A stretch of 64,000 nucleotides of DNA from Liolophura sinensis (GCF_032854445.1 NC_088300.1:13829570-13893569), one strand, 5' to 3'. Counted from the stretch's first letter, positions 27,053 through 38,119 are shown. Notes: a model not told the origin generated them from the letters alone. Program-made: numbers and translations.

Positions 27053-27172
27053 GGTCGTGGGTTTCCCCGGGCTCTGTCCAGTTTCTTCACACCGTAATTC
27101 TGGCCGCAGTCGTATAAGTGAAATATTCTTGAGTGCGGCGTAAAACACCGATTAAACAAATAAGTAAAAATA
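27053..27172 (+). mobile_element. SINE family A, 5'-truncated copy
   Basis: Contains the 3' half of the family: gtgggtttcccc, cagtttcttcacaccgtaat, gtcgtataagtgaaatattc, then the tail gcggcgtaaaacaccgatta and AAATAAGTAAA. Confidence 0.85.
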
Positions 27173-27317
27173 ATGGATGTCGTAGGCCCACCATTGTAAG
27201 ATGGTTCAAATCACCAGAAATAACTTACTTGTTTTGATCAGAAGATTTCGAATTGTGGGAAAACTGTTTTTTTTTTTTTTTTTGGTAATTTTAACTCACT
27301 CTCACGTTATCCATTAT

Positions 27318-27400
27318 ACATGTATATATTTGACTGGTGTTTAAAGTCGTCTACGTATATACTTAGGAATTTTCCACTTTTACGACGGCGGGCAGGCAGG
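27318..27400 (-). mobile_element. Degenerate SINE tail
   Basis: The text tatatttgactggtgttt followed by a cgacggcgggcaggcagg-like stretch resembles the 3' end of a dispersed SINE on the minus strand. Too diverged to assign to a family. Confidence 0.35.
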
Positions 27401-27699
27401 TTTGTTTTAGTAGAAGAGACTGGAGTATATTCGGAGTAATTCACAGACGAGTAGGACATCATGCATTAAGCGTTTGCAAATCTCTTCAACCTTTTCATTT
27501 TTTTGTCTTCATTTTTTAAATTTCAATCAACGGTCTTCACACAACCTTCCAAAACTAGCCCAGATAATTGTATCAAAATTAAATGTACTTTCCACCATTT
27601 AATGAAACTCCACAGCTCAAAGACACTTTTTTTCACTTCGGAAATGTCGAGCCTTTCTGAGTTCAAATGTTGACCGTGACGAAAGTTGCCGAGTTTATA

Positions 27700-27757
27700 T
27701 GCTTCGACATGTGCACACATCCATATGCTCTTGAATATGACGTTAAACACCAGTTAA
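27700..27757 (+). mobile_element. SINE family C, 3' fragment
   Basis: The stretch ctcttgaatatgacgttaaa and caccagttaaaaga matches the 3' end of the fuller copy near 35 kb. Confidence 0.5.
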
Positions 27758-27974
27758 AAGAAATTATATCCACATATGTTTATACAACCTGATATAATAA
27801 ATCGGTTTCTTTTAACTGATATATGTTCAAGTTATAAGATAAAACTGCTTTCTATACAAGTTAGCAGCCTGAAGAATATCAGTCCTGCACATGATAATGT
27901 AATGTCTGATAAGCAAGTGTGGAGGTAAGACATGCAAAATGTGTATTATAGGCTGTTTGTTTGAAGAGGTTTTA

Positions 27975-28107
27975 TGGAAAACGTTTCTTCGCTAAAGCTA
28001 AATGTAAAAAGCTTCTTCAAACGGGATTAATATAGAAAAGTTCTCCAACGACGCTTAATGTAAAAAGGTTCTCCAAACACGCTTAATGTAGAAAAGTTCT
28101 TCAAAGA
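27975..28107. repeat. Degenerate tandem repeat, about 35-bp unit
   Basis: Four diverged copies of a unit containing cttaatgtaaaaaggttctc and caaac. It lies immediately before the 44-bp minisatellite. Confidence 0.75.
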
Positions 28108-28130
28108 TGAGGAATGAGAAACCTTTAATT

Positions 28131-29756
28131 GGTTGGTGTTTGGGATATTGGTGTGTGCTCTATCTGGCATCGCTGGTTGGTGTTTGGGATATTTGCGTGT
28201 GCTCTATCTGGCATCGCTGGTTGGTGTTTGGGATATTTGCGTGTGCTCTATCTGGCATCGCTGGTTGGTGTTTGGGATATTTGCGTGTGCTCTATCTGGC
28301 ATCGCTGGTTGGTGTTTGGGATATTGGCGTGCGCTCTATCTGGCATAGCTGGTTGGTGTTTGGGATATTGGTGTGTGCTCTATCTGGCATCGCTGGTTGG
28401 TGTTTGGGATATTGGCGTGCGCTCTATCTGGCATCGCTGGTTGGTGTTTGGGATATTGGCGTGTGCTCTATCTGGCATCGCTGGTTGGTGTTTGGAATAT
28501 TGACGTGTGCTCTATCTGGCATCGCTGGTTGGTGTTTGGAATATTGGCGTGTGCTCTATCTGGCATCGCTGGTTGGTGTTTGGAATATTGACGTGTGCTC
28601 TATCTGGCATCGCTGGTTGGTGTTTGGGATATTGGCGTGTGCTCTATCTGGCATCGCTGGTTGGTGTTTGGGATATTGGCGTGTGGTCTATCTGGCATCG
28701 CTGGTTGGTGTTTGGAATATTGACGTGTGCTCTATCTGGCATCGCTGGTTGGTGTTTGGGATATTGGCGTGTGGTCTATCTGGCATCGCTGGTTGGTGTT
28801 TGGAATATTGGCGTGTGCTCTATCTGGCATCGCTGGTTGGTGTTTGGGATGTTGGCGTGTGCTCTGTCTGGCATCGCTGGTTGGTGTTTGGGATATTGGC
28901 GTGTGCTCTATCTGGCATCGCTGGTTGGTGTTTGGGATATTGGCGTGTGCTCTATCTGGCATCGCTGGTTGGTGTTTGGGATATTGGCTTGTGCTCTATC
29001 TGGCATCGCTGGTTGGTGTTTGGGATATTGGTTTGTGGTCTATCTGGCATCGCAGGTTGGTGTTTGGGATATTGGCGTGTGCTCTATCTGGCATCGCTGG
29101 TTGGTGTTTGGGATATTGGCGTGTGCTCTGTCTGGCATCGCTGGTTGGTGTTTGGGATATTGGCGTGTGCTCTATCTGGCATCGCTGGTTGGTGTTTGGG
29201 ATATTGGCGTGTGCTCTATCTGGCATCGCTGGTTGGTGTTTGGGATATTGGCTTGTGCTCTATCTGGCATCGCTGGTTGGTGTTTGGGATATTGGCTTGT
29301 GGTCTATCTAGCATCGCTGGTTGGTGTTTGGGATATTGGCGTGTGCTCTATCTGGCATCGCTGGTTGGTGTTTGGGATATTGGCGTGTGCTCTATCTGGC
29401 ATCGCTGGTTGGTGTTTGGAATATTGGCGTGTGCTCTATCTGGCATCGCTGGTTGTTGTTCGGGATATTGGCGTGTGCTCTATATGGCATCGCTGGTTGG
29501 TGTTTGGGATATTGGCGTGTGCTCTATCTGGCATCGCTGGTTGGTATTTGGGATATTGGCGTGTGCTCTATCTGGCATCGCTGGTTGGTGTTTGGGATAT
29601 TGGCGTGTGCTCTATCTGGCATCGCTGGTTGGTGTTTGGGATATTGGCGTGTGGTCTATCTGGCATCGCTGGTTGGTGTTTGGGATATTGGCGTGTGGTC
29701 TATCTGGCATCGCTGGTTGGTGTTTGGGATATTGGCGTGTGCTCTATATGGCATCC
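28131..29756. repeat. 44-bp minisatellite, about 37 copies
   Basis: The monomer is ttggtgtttgggatattggc then gtgtgctctatctggcatcg ctgg. Rare variants (gctctgtctg at 28861 and 29125; attggcttgtg near 28983 and 29247) recur exactly 264 bp apart, which is six monomers, so there is a higher-order unit. Because 44 is not a multiple of three, each reading frame cycles through all three monomer frames. None contains a stop, giving an apparent 552-codon protein and overlapping frames on both strands. This is an artefact of the repeat. Confidence 0.97.
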
Positions 29757-29943
29757 TTTTCTTGATTGTGTGTTATACATTCTTCATCCATGTACATATA
29801 AAAGGTCTTTCATATAGCGACATTGTCTTTCGGAATTTCATAAAGCACATACGACCTAGGAGACACATCCACACACCATGCAAGAACAATTATAATGTTC
29901 TCATTAGCTGAATTTGGTATAAAGTAACACAAAGTCAGAAATA

Positions 29944-30120
29944 AATCTATTTATTTAACCGATTGGTTTACGCCATACTCAAGGATTTTTCCGTTATCAG
30001 ATGACGGTCATTTTTGTGGATCGATTAAACCGGGTTGTCCGGGGCAAACCACTGACCATTGGTAAGTTACTGACGAAATGTCCCACAGGAGACGGAAGTG
30101 GTCTTGAAAGAATGTTCGAC
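29944..30120 (-). mobile_element. Diverged SINE copy
   Basis: The minus-strand tail (tatttatttaaccgattggt and tacgccatactcaaggattt on the plus strand) matches the SINE 3' end. The body is more diverged (cggggcaaaccactgaccat). A MITE-1 copy follows within 80 bases. Confidence 0.55.
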
Positions 30121-30194
30121 TGTTCTAACGGCTGCTCGAGTGTCGTCAACCGCTTGTTCTCACCAACGTTCCACATTCATGCAGAGACAGTTAA

Positions 30195-30467
30195 CACTCA
30201 AAAAAATAATCTGTTCAACTTAACATAAAGTCGGTTGTCTGAGTGATGCTAGAATGTATTGTTAACATAACTGTATAAACACTGTATAACATAATATTGT
30301 GCGATATTGAATATGATATCCTGTTAGTCTAATAGAATCTTTATGTTGCATTAATAGAATACGTGTATTATATTTAACAGAATAATCTGCTGCAATAACA
30401 GTATACATTTTAGCATCACTCAGATAACAGATTTTCTGTTAAATTTAACACAATATTTTTTGAGAGT
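30195..30467. mobile_element. Palindromic MITE-1, full copy
   Basis: Starts cactcaaaaaaataatctgt and ends aatattttttgagag followed by TA. It has the family's internal words gtctgagtgatgctagaatg and tagcatcactcagataacag in inverted arrangement. Confidence 0.85.
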
Positions 30468-30479
30468 ACATATTCCTTG

Positions 30480-31254
30480 TCTATGCAAAGGTGAGTTGGA
30501 ACCTAGGCCAACACCTCTCACGTCATATGGCGATTGAAAAGTAAACACCTTTATCTGTTAAACCACAGTCCGCCACCTGACCTGCCTATCACCATGCCGA
30601 TGACATCTTACATGACTGTTCCAGCAATCATTGTATATGTCGACACCATTTCACCGAATGTGTCTTCTTTTCACCTTAATTGTTATCCGCAAATTAGAAA
30701 GAGCGTAAAAAGTCAGATCCAGGACTAACATAACAGCTATATTTGTCCCAGGCTGCAGGTAGTACAGATGTATCGGCTCGGACAGTGTCCGAACTTGGTC
30801 AACTTGGTTGTTAGACTCTGACTTGTTACAAGTCGCTCCTATTTATTAAAGAATGAATAATTAAAGCTCAGATTTGAAAATCACCACACTATTGGTACTT
30901 TTCTTGGTGAAATATACATATACATTGTAAACGTTTGCCATCTTCTGGACTATTCCTAGAGCATAGTCAAATTCTGATGCAGCCCCGGTGGATGCATGCG
31001 TTGGTAACATCTGTTAATTGCGATGAGATGGATTTTATTATTCGTGGATAATAAGGTGATATGAATTCATCTCTCTGCAAGCGGGCAGCCCAGACAGTTA
31101 CAGGTTAGTTAATGTAATCAGTCGAGATCTGTGTAATTCTGAATTAAGCTATACAACTGGAAAGAATGAACCGGATCTAAATTCTACCGAACATGGATTC
31201 TTTCTTGTGAAGTGCCTGTAGGCCATCGATGGATTACTGAATATTTATTTACAT
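30480..31254. other. Intergenic, nothing recognised
   Basis: Single-copy sequence between a MITE and a SINE, with no supported gene. Confidence 0.5.
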
Positions 31255-31538
31255 GCATTTATTTATTTATTTACTTATTTATTTATTTGATTGAAGTTTT
31301 ACGCCCTACTCAAGAATATTTCACTTATACGACGGAGGCCAGAATTATGGCGGGAGGAAACCGGGCAGAGCTCAGGGGAAACCCAAGACAATCCGCAGGT
31401 TGCTGGATGACCTTCCCACATACGACCGGAGAGAATGCCAGCATGAGGTGGAATTGAACTCACAGCGAGCTCGTTGGCGAGAGGCTCCTGACTCATTCCT
31501 ATGCACTAGCTCGCTAACTACTCGGTCATGGAGACTCC
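31255..31538 (-). mobile_element. tRNA-headed SINE, family A, full length
   Basis: One of the clearest copies. On the minus strand it starts GGAGTCTCCATGACCGAGTA with box A TGACCGAGTAGTTAGC, then a long variable-arm-like section and box B GAGTTCAATTCC. The body and tail CTTGAGTAGGGCGTAAAAC end in (AAATA)n. The head resembles a class II (Leu/Ser-type) tRNA because of the extended region between the boxes. Confidence 0.92.
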
Positions 31539-32024
31539 GTATTACTGAACAGGTGGAAGTTTGCGCTTTTACTCATGAATCACATCGGACAGAGGTATAA
31601 ATAGCGCTTTACGTTTTCGTTTCCTTGTACTCGATGATTACATGTATATAGTGTAATAAGTTTGAAGATCTGAAGAACACACTTGCTACGATATGACTTC
31701 AATAATGTGTCGTTAAGTCATAATCATTCAATCATTCTGAAGAATTCACCTTATTAGATGAAAACTTGCAAACCTCACGGAGATCATCTTGAGCCAAATA
31801 GTAAGGCAAAAACAAATCGAAAAAAGGCTGAGTAAACCAACTGCCAGAATTCTGATGATCGAACTGTTAATTTAATTATTAATTAAGGTAGATAACTCAG
31901 AATCGATATGAATCGGTGTTAAATACGGGGCAGTGGAATCATTTCTAACGCCGGGTGGGTGGGGGGAGAGGGTGTATATTAATCTCAGGTACATGTACGC
32001 ACACACAAACAAACGCACACACCC

Positions 32025-32082
32025 GGGCTTCCGGGGAAACCCACGACCATCCGCAGGCTGCTGACAGACTTTCCCCTGAAAT
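32025..32082 (-). mobile_element. SINE family A internal fragment
   Basis: Only the central block ggggaaacccacgaccatcc and gcaggctgctgacagac remains. Confidence 0.7.
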
Positions 32083-32480
32083 ATAATGCATGGCGTAACA
32101 TCATTTGCCAGAGTAACAAATGGAGGGAGTGGGGCGAGCGTGCGCTACATTATCCTGTCCAGAGGGTTGCAGTCGTTATACGGGATGACAGCTGTAGGAG
32201 AAGAGGAGCAGATCGCAATATCCTGGTGTCGTAATGCTATACGGTTAGCTTTGTATGCTCCGACAGCAGTTAGTATTACTATTCCCACGCCGTCTATTTA
32301 ACTCCTACATCAATTTCCATAGACGTAGGAGTTAAAACGAGCATACCACGCGATTTATGAGCTCGTTTTCTTGGTATAATCTCTTGGTGTACAGTAAAGA
32401 AGTCAATCGTGTTTTCACGGACATAGTTCACAGTGTAACAGTGGTCAGACTGATCTGGACGGAATAGCTGTACACTAGAG

Positions 32481-32520
32481 AGCCGCTAGGGGTTTACACA
32501 ACGCCCCCTAGCTGCTGTCC
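32481..32520. promoter_or_regulatory. Inverted pair of CTCF-like cores
   Basis: AGCCGCTAGGGG on the plus strand and AGCAGCTAGGGGGCG on the minus strand face each other. The second resembles the AGGGGGC core of the CTCF motif. Motif-level evidence only. Confidence 0.3.
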
Positions 32521-33627
32521 AGGCTCAAACACATCTACAGCCACGCCAATCGATCGTGTCACAATACCAAACCAGTTTTCCCATTGTACGTTATACTGAG
32601 CGCCTCCAGTTACGTACGCGCCTCATTGACGTAAGGGAGGTATGTATGAGCTGTCCAGTAAACAACCCATCACCCCTTATGTCATCATTGAGTTGGCCCT
32701 CCCACGTAAATTTTCCTCCAGGTCAAGTACAGCGGCCTTACTTGGCATGCTGACCTCGTAAGTGGTATATGCACGAAGGAGAGCCGACGAGGGGCTTGTG
32801 ACATAATAGCCATCCGCGTCTGGGCACGTCAGCTATATCAATCCGCGGTCTCCGCGTAACGCAATCCTTCGCTCACCATGCTTTGGCCTGTAGCGCATGC
32901 ATGTATGCTATACATTGCCAGCAGAGAAGCCACGAAAAGGCGCGGCCTGTTCAGGCCACACATAGAGTTAGCTGAGATAAATGAGAAAAAAATTGAACTA
33001 AACAGGAGATGTTACAAATATAAACCCTTTTCATTTTCCCCGCTGTTCGCGCTAAATTTCAAGGTACCCGAATACGTGGAAATCAGTCTTTCTCTTTCTC
33101 CTCTCCCACGCCCCACTCCTGCGCCTTCTTAAACCCACACTATGGAAACCCCTCGGTCAAACGTTACAAGCGGTTTACATACATCATGTGAAACAGACAG
33201 GCAGCAATACATAAGTTTAGCCAACAATGAACAAAGACGATTGGGTGTCTTGCGGCCTAGTCTATTTTCACACAGCCACGAGACCAAGTGTTCAGAGGTC
33301 AACACGTGTTGGTTCCAAGTTTCCAACAGGCGTGGATTTGTCCAAAATGTAGCGAATTGTTGCACCGTGTTGACCCTCTCTTGTGTCCTGCAGCACATTA
33401 CAGCCGATATGATTCATTGCGCAATTCAGCGTAATGCGCGCTGACCTACTTCCTGGTGGTCTGTTTCGATTCAGGCGGGACCTGGCTTCAGTGAGCAATA
33501 ATAAAACCTGCCGGCTGGCCGCCCAGACCGCGGCCACCTGTTACATTACATGCACTGCAGACAAGCGCTCTTTCTCCCCAACAAAATGACGACAAAGACT
33601 TGTGCAGACACGACAAATACACAAATT

Positions 33628-33720
33628 TGTTGATTTATATATTTATTTGAATGTTGTTTAAAACATACACTCAAGAATGTTTCGATTATACGATGGCTGA
33701 ATAAACCAATAGCCTTTGTT
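33628..33720 (-). mobile_element. Diverged SINE 3' end
   Basis: The AT-rich tail tatatttatttgaatgttgt followed by acactcaagaatgtttcgat and tatacgatggctg is the SINE 3' end read in reverse. The upstream body beyond 33720 is not recognisable. Confidence 0.6.
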
Positions 33721-33984
33721 CCCACGACATGTCATACAGAGGAAGGTGAAAGGCCGGTGGTTTCCAGCGAACTTCATGCAAGATGACACATGAGAACATC
33801 GTCAGCAAGTTGTTGCCACTCATGCTTCGAGAACAATGGACGCCGGAGATTCCTGGAAATTCCCTGTCCGCATCACTGAAGGGCAAGCATGGTAACCTCT
33901 TACCCACGGTCTCTTCCTCGCTTCCCATATGTCATCTAGAAGTAACTCAATTTCTACAATCCCCACTTATTTCCACAACCTAGA

Positions 33985-34974
33985 CTAGCTCTGTAGGACT
34001 GTAATTACGTACACTAGCACAGCCCTGTTTTGTTGACCCTTTGTTTCGGAGGTAGTACACTGTATGGGCAATACTGCTTGTGTCCATTTAGCTCGGTGTC
34101 ATACTTCCCCGCTTGGCAATCGGCAGTATAAGGAGATATGCCTGGTGGGACATCATGGTGTCTCCTCCAACCTCATATTACCGTGCATTAAGGAAACGTT
34201 CTTTATATTTGTTTGAGTGAATTAACGTTAATCATTCTTGAACACAACATAAAACATCAATCCAACATAAACATATGCACAAACTATAACCAATCTACCA
34301 AGTCTAGCCCCACCTTCATTTCAGATCAGCTGTCAAAGGCTCTACCTGGACCCGACGACGTGATCTTCTTTGTAATTCCTTTCAGGCAGGTAAACACTCT
34401 CAAACTCATTCCGAATTATAGTTTACTTCTCTCAAAAAAGAATAGCTAGTATTATTCAGATTAGAATTATCTTGTGCAATGTGCTGCAACAACAACGTCG
34501 ATCTGATCTAATCTTTTTGTACGATTTAATCTGAAACCACTCCTAGGTTATGACATACAGGCCTAATCACGGTAAGAAATATAATTTTCTATACCCTTAG
34601 ATAATTTCTCAGAAAGTTACTTGCTTCAAAAAAGGCTGTTTTTTTTGTAGTAAGATCCAACATTGAGGTACTCGCGTTCTGTGAGAAGCAAAACATTTGT
34701 TTCAGTGGGGCCAAATACGTCGGCACGTTTCCATGAGGCTAAGTACGAGAGCCGTATTTCGTATTATCAACTTCCCAACTATGACAGGAGGTCAGTGTAC
34801 AGAAAAGGAGGAGAATTGACAAAGTTTAACCCAAATTTATGGTTACAGAACGTGAATCTAAAGTGAACTGTTAGTTACATGGTAAGTGCACTATTCTACA
34901 TATGCAGACTATTGGTTTTTAAGTTTGATCAGGTGTTTTGCCACAAATGTACATACTACTATAACCACAGCGGG
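33985..34974. other. Intergenic, nothing recognised
   Basis: Short open frames only, with no domain, splice context or repeat identified. Confidence 0.45.
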
Positions 34975-35238
34975 GAGAGGGTCGTGATCTGGTGGTTGGA
35001 AGCATTTTCAATCGCCAGAACACACGAGGTGTGGGTTCAAATCCGACAACGAACAGAGAATTTGTAAATTCCCCTGATCTCATTGCCGTTTAACCACTTA
35101 TTTTTACGTCATATGTGGGAAAGTTCATCAGTAACTTCACAAATATCGGTGGTTTCCCCATTTCGTTCACACATAAAACTGACCACCATTGTGTACAAGT
35201 GAAAATTTCTTGAGAATGACTTTAAACAACGATTAAAG
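34975..35238 (+). mobile_element. tRNA-headed SINE, family C
   Basis: Starts with box-A-like TGATCTGGTGGTTGGAAGC and box B GTGGGTTCAAATCC, then a body unlike families A and B (cgtcatatgtgggaaagttc, tcggtggtttcccc). It ends tacaagtgaaaatttcttga and gaatgactttaaacaacgat. The tail resembles those of families A and B although the heads and bodies differ. Confidence 0.7.
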
Positions 35239-35344
35239 CATGTTGTAAGTGTGTATTATAAGTATAGGCCTACTTGAGCTAGTAAAGAAAAAGGTTGTGT
35301 ATGCAATCCACCACATAAATACTAATACTCATGTGACAATCTAA

Positions 35345-36235
35345 CAAGTTCTGATGGATCCTACTCTGCAAAAGCTACTCGATAACGTTCAGATAAAATA
35401 CGCTATTGTTCCTGCGGACAAAACTCTTAACAATATCTTATTTGCCGGCAAGAATGATAACTGTTGAGTCCTGTACCGTCAAAGTAATCTATGACGAACT
35501 ACATTTCAGAGGAACTATTTTATTAAAATTAATCTTTTCTCAAAGAAATGAGTTTACACGTTCCTTCTCGTCACACCCGATACACCGCGATCTTATTGGA
35601 GTCCAAAAATGCACAAATGCCAATTAAAAGCTCACTTTATTGCAGTGTCAAGAAGCTGTGCTAACAAACTTGTAACGAAGGCACAGCAGGAGGTACAGTC
35701 ATTTTAAACTGTTGTGCAATTGCAAAATATTAAGGCGCCAACTCCATGTAGATTCTTAAAACATCCAAACTTCTAACTGAAAAATTAGATGATCAAATAC
35801 AGGTACTGTCTAAGGACATATCCAATTGTTATTTCCCAAGTCGCTATACTACTATTCTTCACCAAGACTTAATTGATAGAATTTTATTCCTAATTGTTTG
35901 GGTGTTTAATAACACTGGCCATCGCTACATCAACCTCAACTGCAACAAAGCTTTCTTCACTTCCACTACATACAAGGGTTACCATTCATGGAATGTCTTC
36001 ATGCTTGAATTTCCCATTAATAATATTTATGTGGAGTTCGGTGAAACTATATATCAAGATTGTATTCCGATGGGTTTTGTTCCACGTTTGACCTATTGTT
36101 ATTTTCTTTATTGTTGTGAATACGATGATGTACGGAAATTATTAAAAAGTAATATTCAGCAGGCTGGATCTTTCTCATTCACTAAACGGTATATTAATGA
36201 TCTGCTAGCTTTAAGCAAACCATATGTATAGGAAT
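35345..36235 (+). pseudogene. Decayed Penelope-like reverse transcriptase
   Basis: Two frames carry recognisable pieces. At 35357-35467 there is IKYAIVPADKTLNNILF, matching the N-terminal VVPADKAxNNI motif seen in Penelope-like and related reverse transcriptases, followed by a stop. At 35902-36231 there is a 109-codon piece: NCNKAFFTSTTYKGYHSW, then NIYVEFGETIYQDCIPMG and RYINDLLAL. IPMG and RYxDDLL are reverse transcriptase core motifs. The first catalytic Asp of the usual YIDD is Asn here, and sequence between the motifs is shortened or frameshifted. No endonuclease domain is seen. A dead retroelement fragment. Confidence 0.7.
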
Positions 36236-36369
36236 TGTTGGCCTCGAAAGAGACGTTCGTATACCAGCCGTCAACAAAAATGGACGTTGCAAGGCCCGGT
36301 TTCACTAAAATTCCTAACTTCAGTAAAGTAATGCTAAACCGGGTATAGTATTTGCTCAAGTCCAGCATG

Positions 36370-37130
36370 CAGTGTTTCTCGATAAAACCTAAGTCAAGAA
36401 CTCCATACGCATGTACTTAGGTTACTTAAACAAAACACTTTTGCTTGAGCCAAACGACTTGAAGTTTCGTGGAACAACTAATAAAGTACGGTATATAAAG
36501 TATGAAATTAAGACGGATTCATGCAGAGAAAAGCAGTCCACAGTTTTCATTGATGTTGGGGAAAACGTAAGGAATATTCTAGGCAAATGAATGGAATCAG
36601 TATCTGAATCGTGTACCATGTTGCCGATAATCGAAACCTGTATTTCAGCTGCGCTTAGTGATTACAACTGTTCATATATCCAATGTGGCGATATACGCCT
36701 CCTAGCTCTGGGTTAAGCGGAGTTAGGCATAGTTATGAAGCTTCTGTTATGAGTTTCTGGCAACTATATGTCCTTATTTACTTACAAGAGAATTATACTT
36801 ATTATAAAACTTAAGAAACTTAGGATAACAACCTTGTGTTACATATACCAAAATAAGAAAATTCCAACTTGCAAAGTAAATATAATCCATGCAACACAAT
36901 TTTGTTAGAGGAGAGAAAGCATATAATATTATATACACTTTATTGAAAGTGATGTATATATGTGATGTCATATTAACACCTATTATCTCATCACCTTCCA
37001 TGATGCGTTTCACATTACAAATCTGTAAGTAACAATTTAAAATGTTGGCACCCACATTTTATAGCATTTTACATCCTCTGTATAATTTTAACACTTGGAA
37101 AATGTTAGCATTTTAACACTTGGGTTTTAT
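36370..37130. other. Intergenic, nothing recognised
   Basis: AT-rich. A short run near 36290-36340 (cccggtttcactaaa facing aaaccggg) suggests a small inverted-repeat element just before this stretch, but no gene is supported. Confidence 0.4.
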
Positions 37131-37136
37131 GAGTGA

Positions 37137-37278
37137 ACGCATATATTTCACTTACACGAAGGCGGCCAGCATTATGGTGGGTGGAAACCGGGCAGAGCCC
37201 GGCGGAAACCCACGACCATCCGCAGGTTGCTGGAAGACCTTCCCACGTACGGCCGGAGAGGAAGCCAGCATGAAGATG
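37137..37278 (-). mobile_element. SINE family A, body fragment
   Basis: A well-preserved central body (gcggccagcattatggtggg, tggaaaccgggcagagcccg, cgaccatccgcaggttgctg). Both the tRNA head and the tail are missing. Confidence 0.88.
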
Positions 37279-37435
37279 AACCCTATATAATTGGGAATAT
37301 ACGTCAGTTGTTCCTAGCTAGTTAGAAAATGTTTAACCGGCACAAGAGTTCTTTAAGCTATATACGAGCATGGTCAATACAGGGCAAGAAAAAAATCCAC
37401 GGATATGGGTCTGCAGTTCTGCCGTGCGGTCCGTG

Positions 37436-37589
37436 TATTTATTTATTTATTTATTTATTTGGTGTTCTTCGCCATACTCAAGAATATTTCACTTATTCGA
37501 CGGCTGCTAGCATTATGGTGAGAGGAAACCGAGTAGAGCCCTGAGGAAACCCACGACTACCCGCAGGTTGCTGGTAAACCTTCCCGTGT

Positions 37590-37592
<3 letters not shown>
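37436..37592 (-). mobile_element. SINE family A, 5'-truncated copy
   Basis: On the minus strand the body runs into tail CTTGAGTATGGCGAAGAAC and (AAATA)n. The head is replaced at 37593 by a TA microsatellite. Confidence 0.88.

Positions 37593-37593
<1 letters not shown>

Positions 37594-37662
<69 letters not shown>
37594..37662. repeat. (TA)n microsatellite
   Basis: About 34 TA units, directly abutting the truncated SINE. Confidence 0.97.
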
Positions 37663-37665
<3 letters not shown>

Positions 37666-37978
37666 TTCACCCGTCAGAGTGCCAGTCTAGAGTGCCAGTC
37701 TAGGCAGCCATGTGGCATTCATTATCATTGATTACAAGGACAGTCTATAGCGCGTTTCCAACCCAACCGTCAACACAACTCCCACAAACAACTATAGGCC
37801 GTTGATAAAGTTAGAATTGAAATCAATGAAGATATTATGCTGGAGTGGAGCGGTCAACACTCCATGGAAGCCGGCGAAGTCTAACATATGATATACCAAC
37901 CCTTACAGTTTAAAACATTGACAATGCTGGTAAAAATATAAAACGCTTGTGAAGAAAGTAAATAGCCATATCAACCGA

Positions 37979-38119
37979 ATGGATTCACTGAAGATCGCGT
38001 ATCTTGCTTTCTGCCTCACACTTGGATACGCCCTTGCTCTTCAACTAATTCGGATTGTCCAAGCTACAACATCGCCTGACGGAAGAAGGTCATGTTTGCG
38101 AGTCCAGCACTCGTTATAG
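37979..38119 (+). CDS. Possible secreted small peptide or first exon
   Basis: A 46-codon frame begins MDSLKIAYLAFCLTLGYALA. This is a textbook signal peptide: short polar start with one Lys, a hydrophobic core, and ALA before a likely cleavage site. LQLIRIVQATTSPDGRR and a short tail with one Cys follow. The DGRR dibasic would suit a propeptide site. A weak donor (AG|GTCATG, 38089) lies just after GAA-AGA-AG, so this may be the first exon of a longer secreted protein. No homologue is recognised. The upstream 300 bases are single-copy. Chance occurrence cannot be excluded. Confidence 0.4.
   Translation: MDSLKIAYLAFCLTLGYALALQLIRIVQATTSPDGRRSCLRVQHSL

Larger units (their letters stand above)
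31539..33627. other. Intergenic, moderately GC-rich, no gene recognised
   Basis: Sequence from about 32.3 to 33.5 kb is less AT-rich than average and has several short hairpins (32297-32336 and 32481-32520). I could not support any exon. It may contain regulatory DNA. Confidence 0.4.

Noticed and set aside
28107-29765. 552-codon open frame, longest in the window
   Set aside because: It is a read-through of a 44-bp minisatellite. The period is not a multiple of three, all frames on both strands are similarly open, and no splice or domain signal exists.
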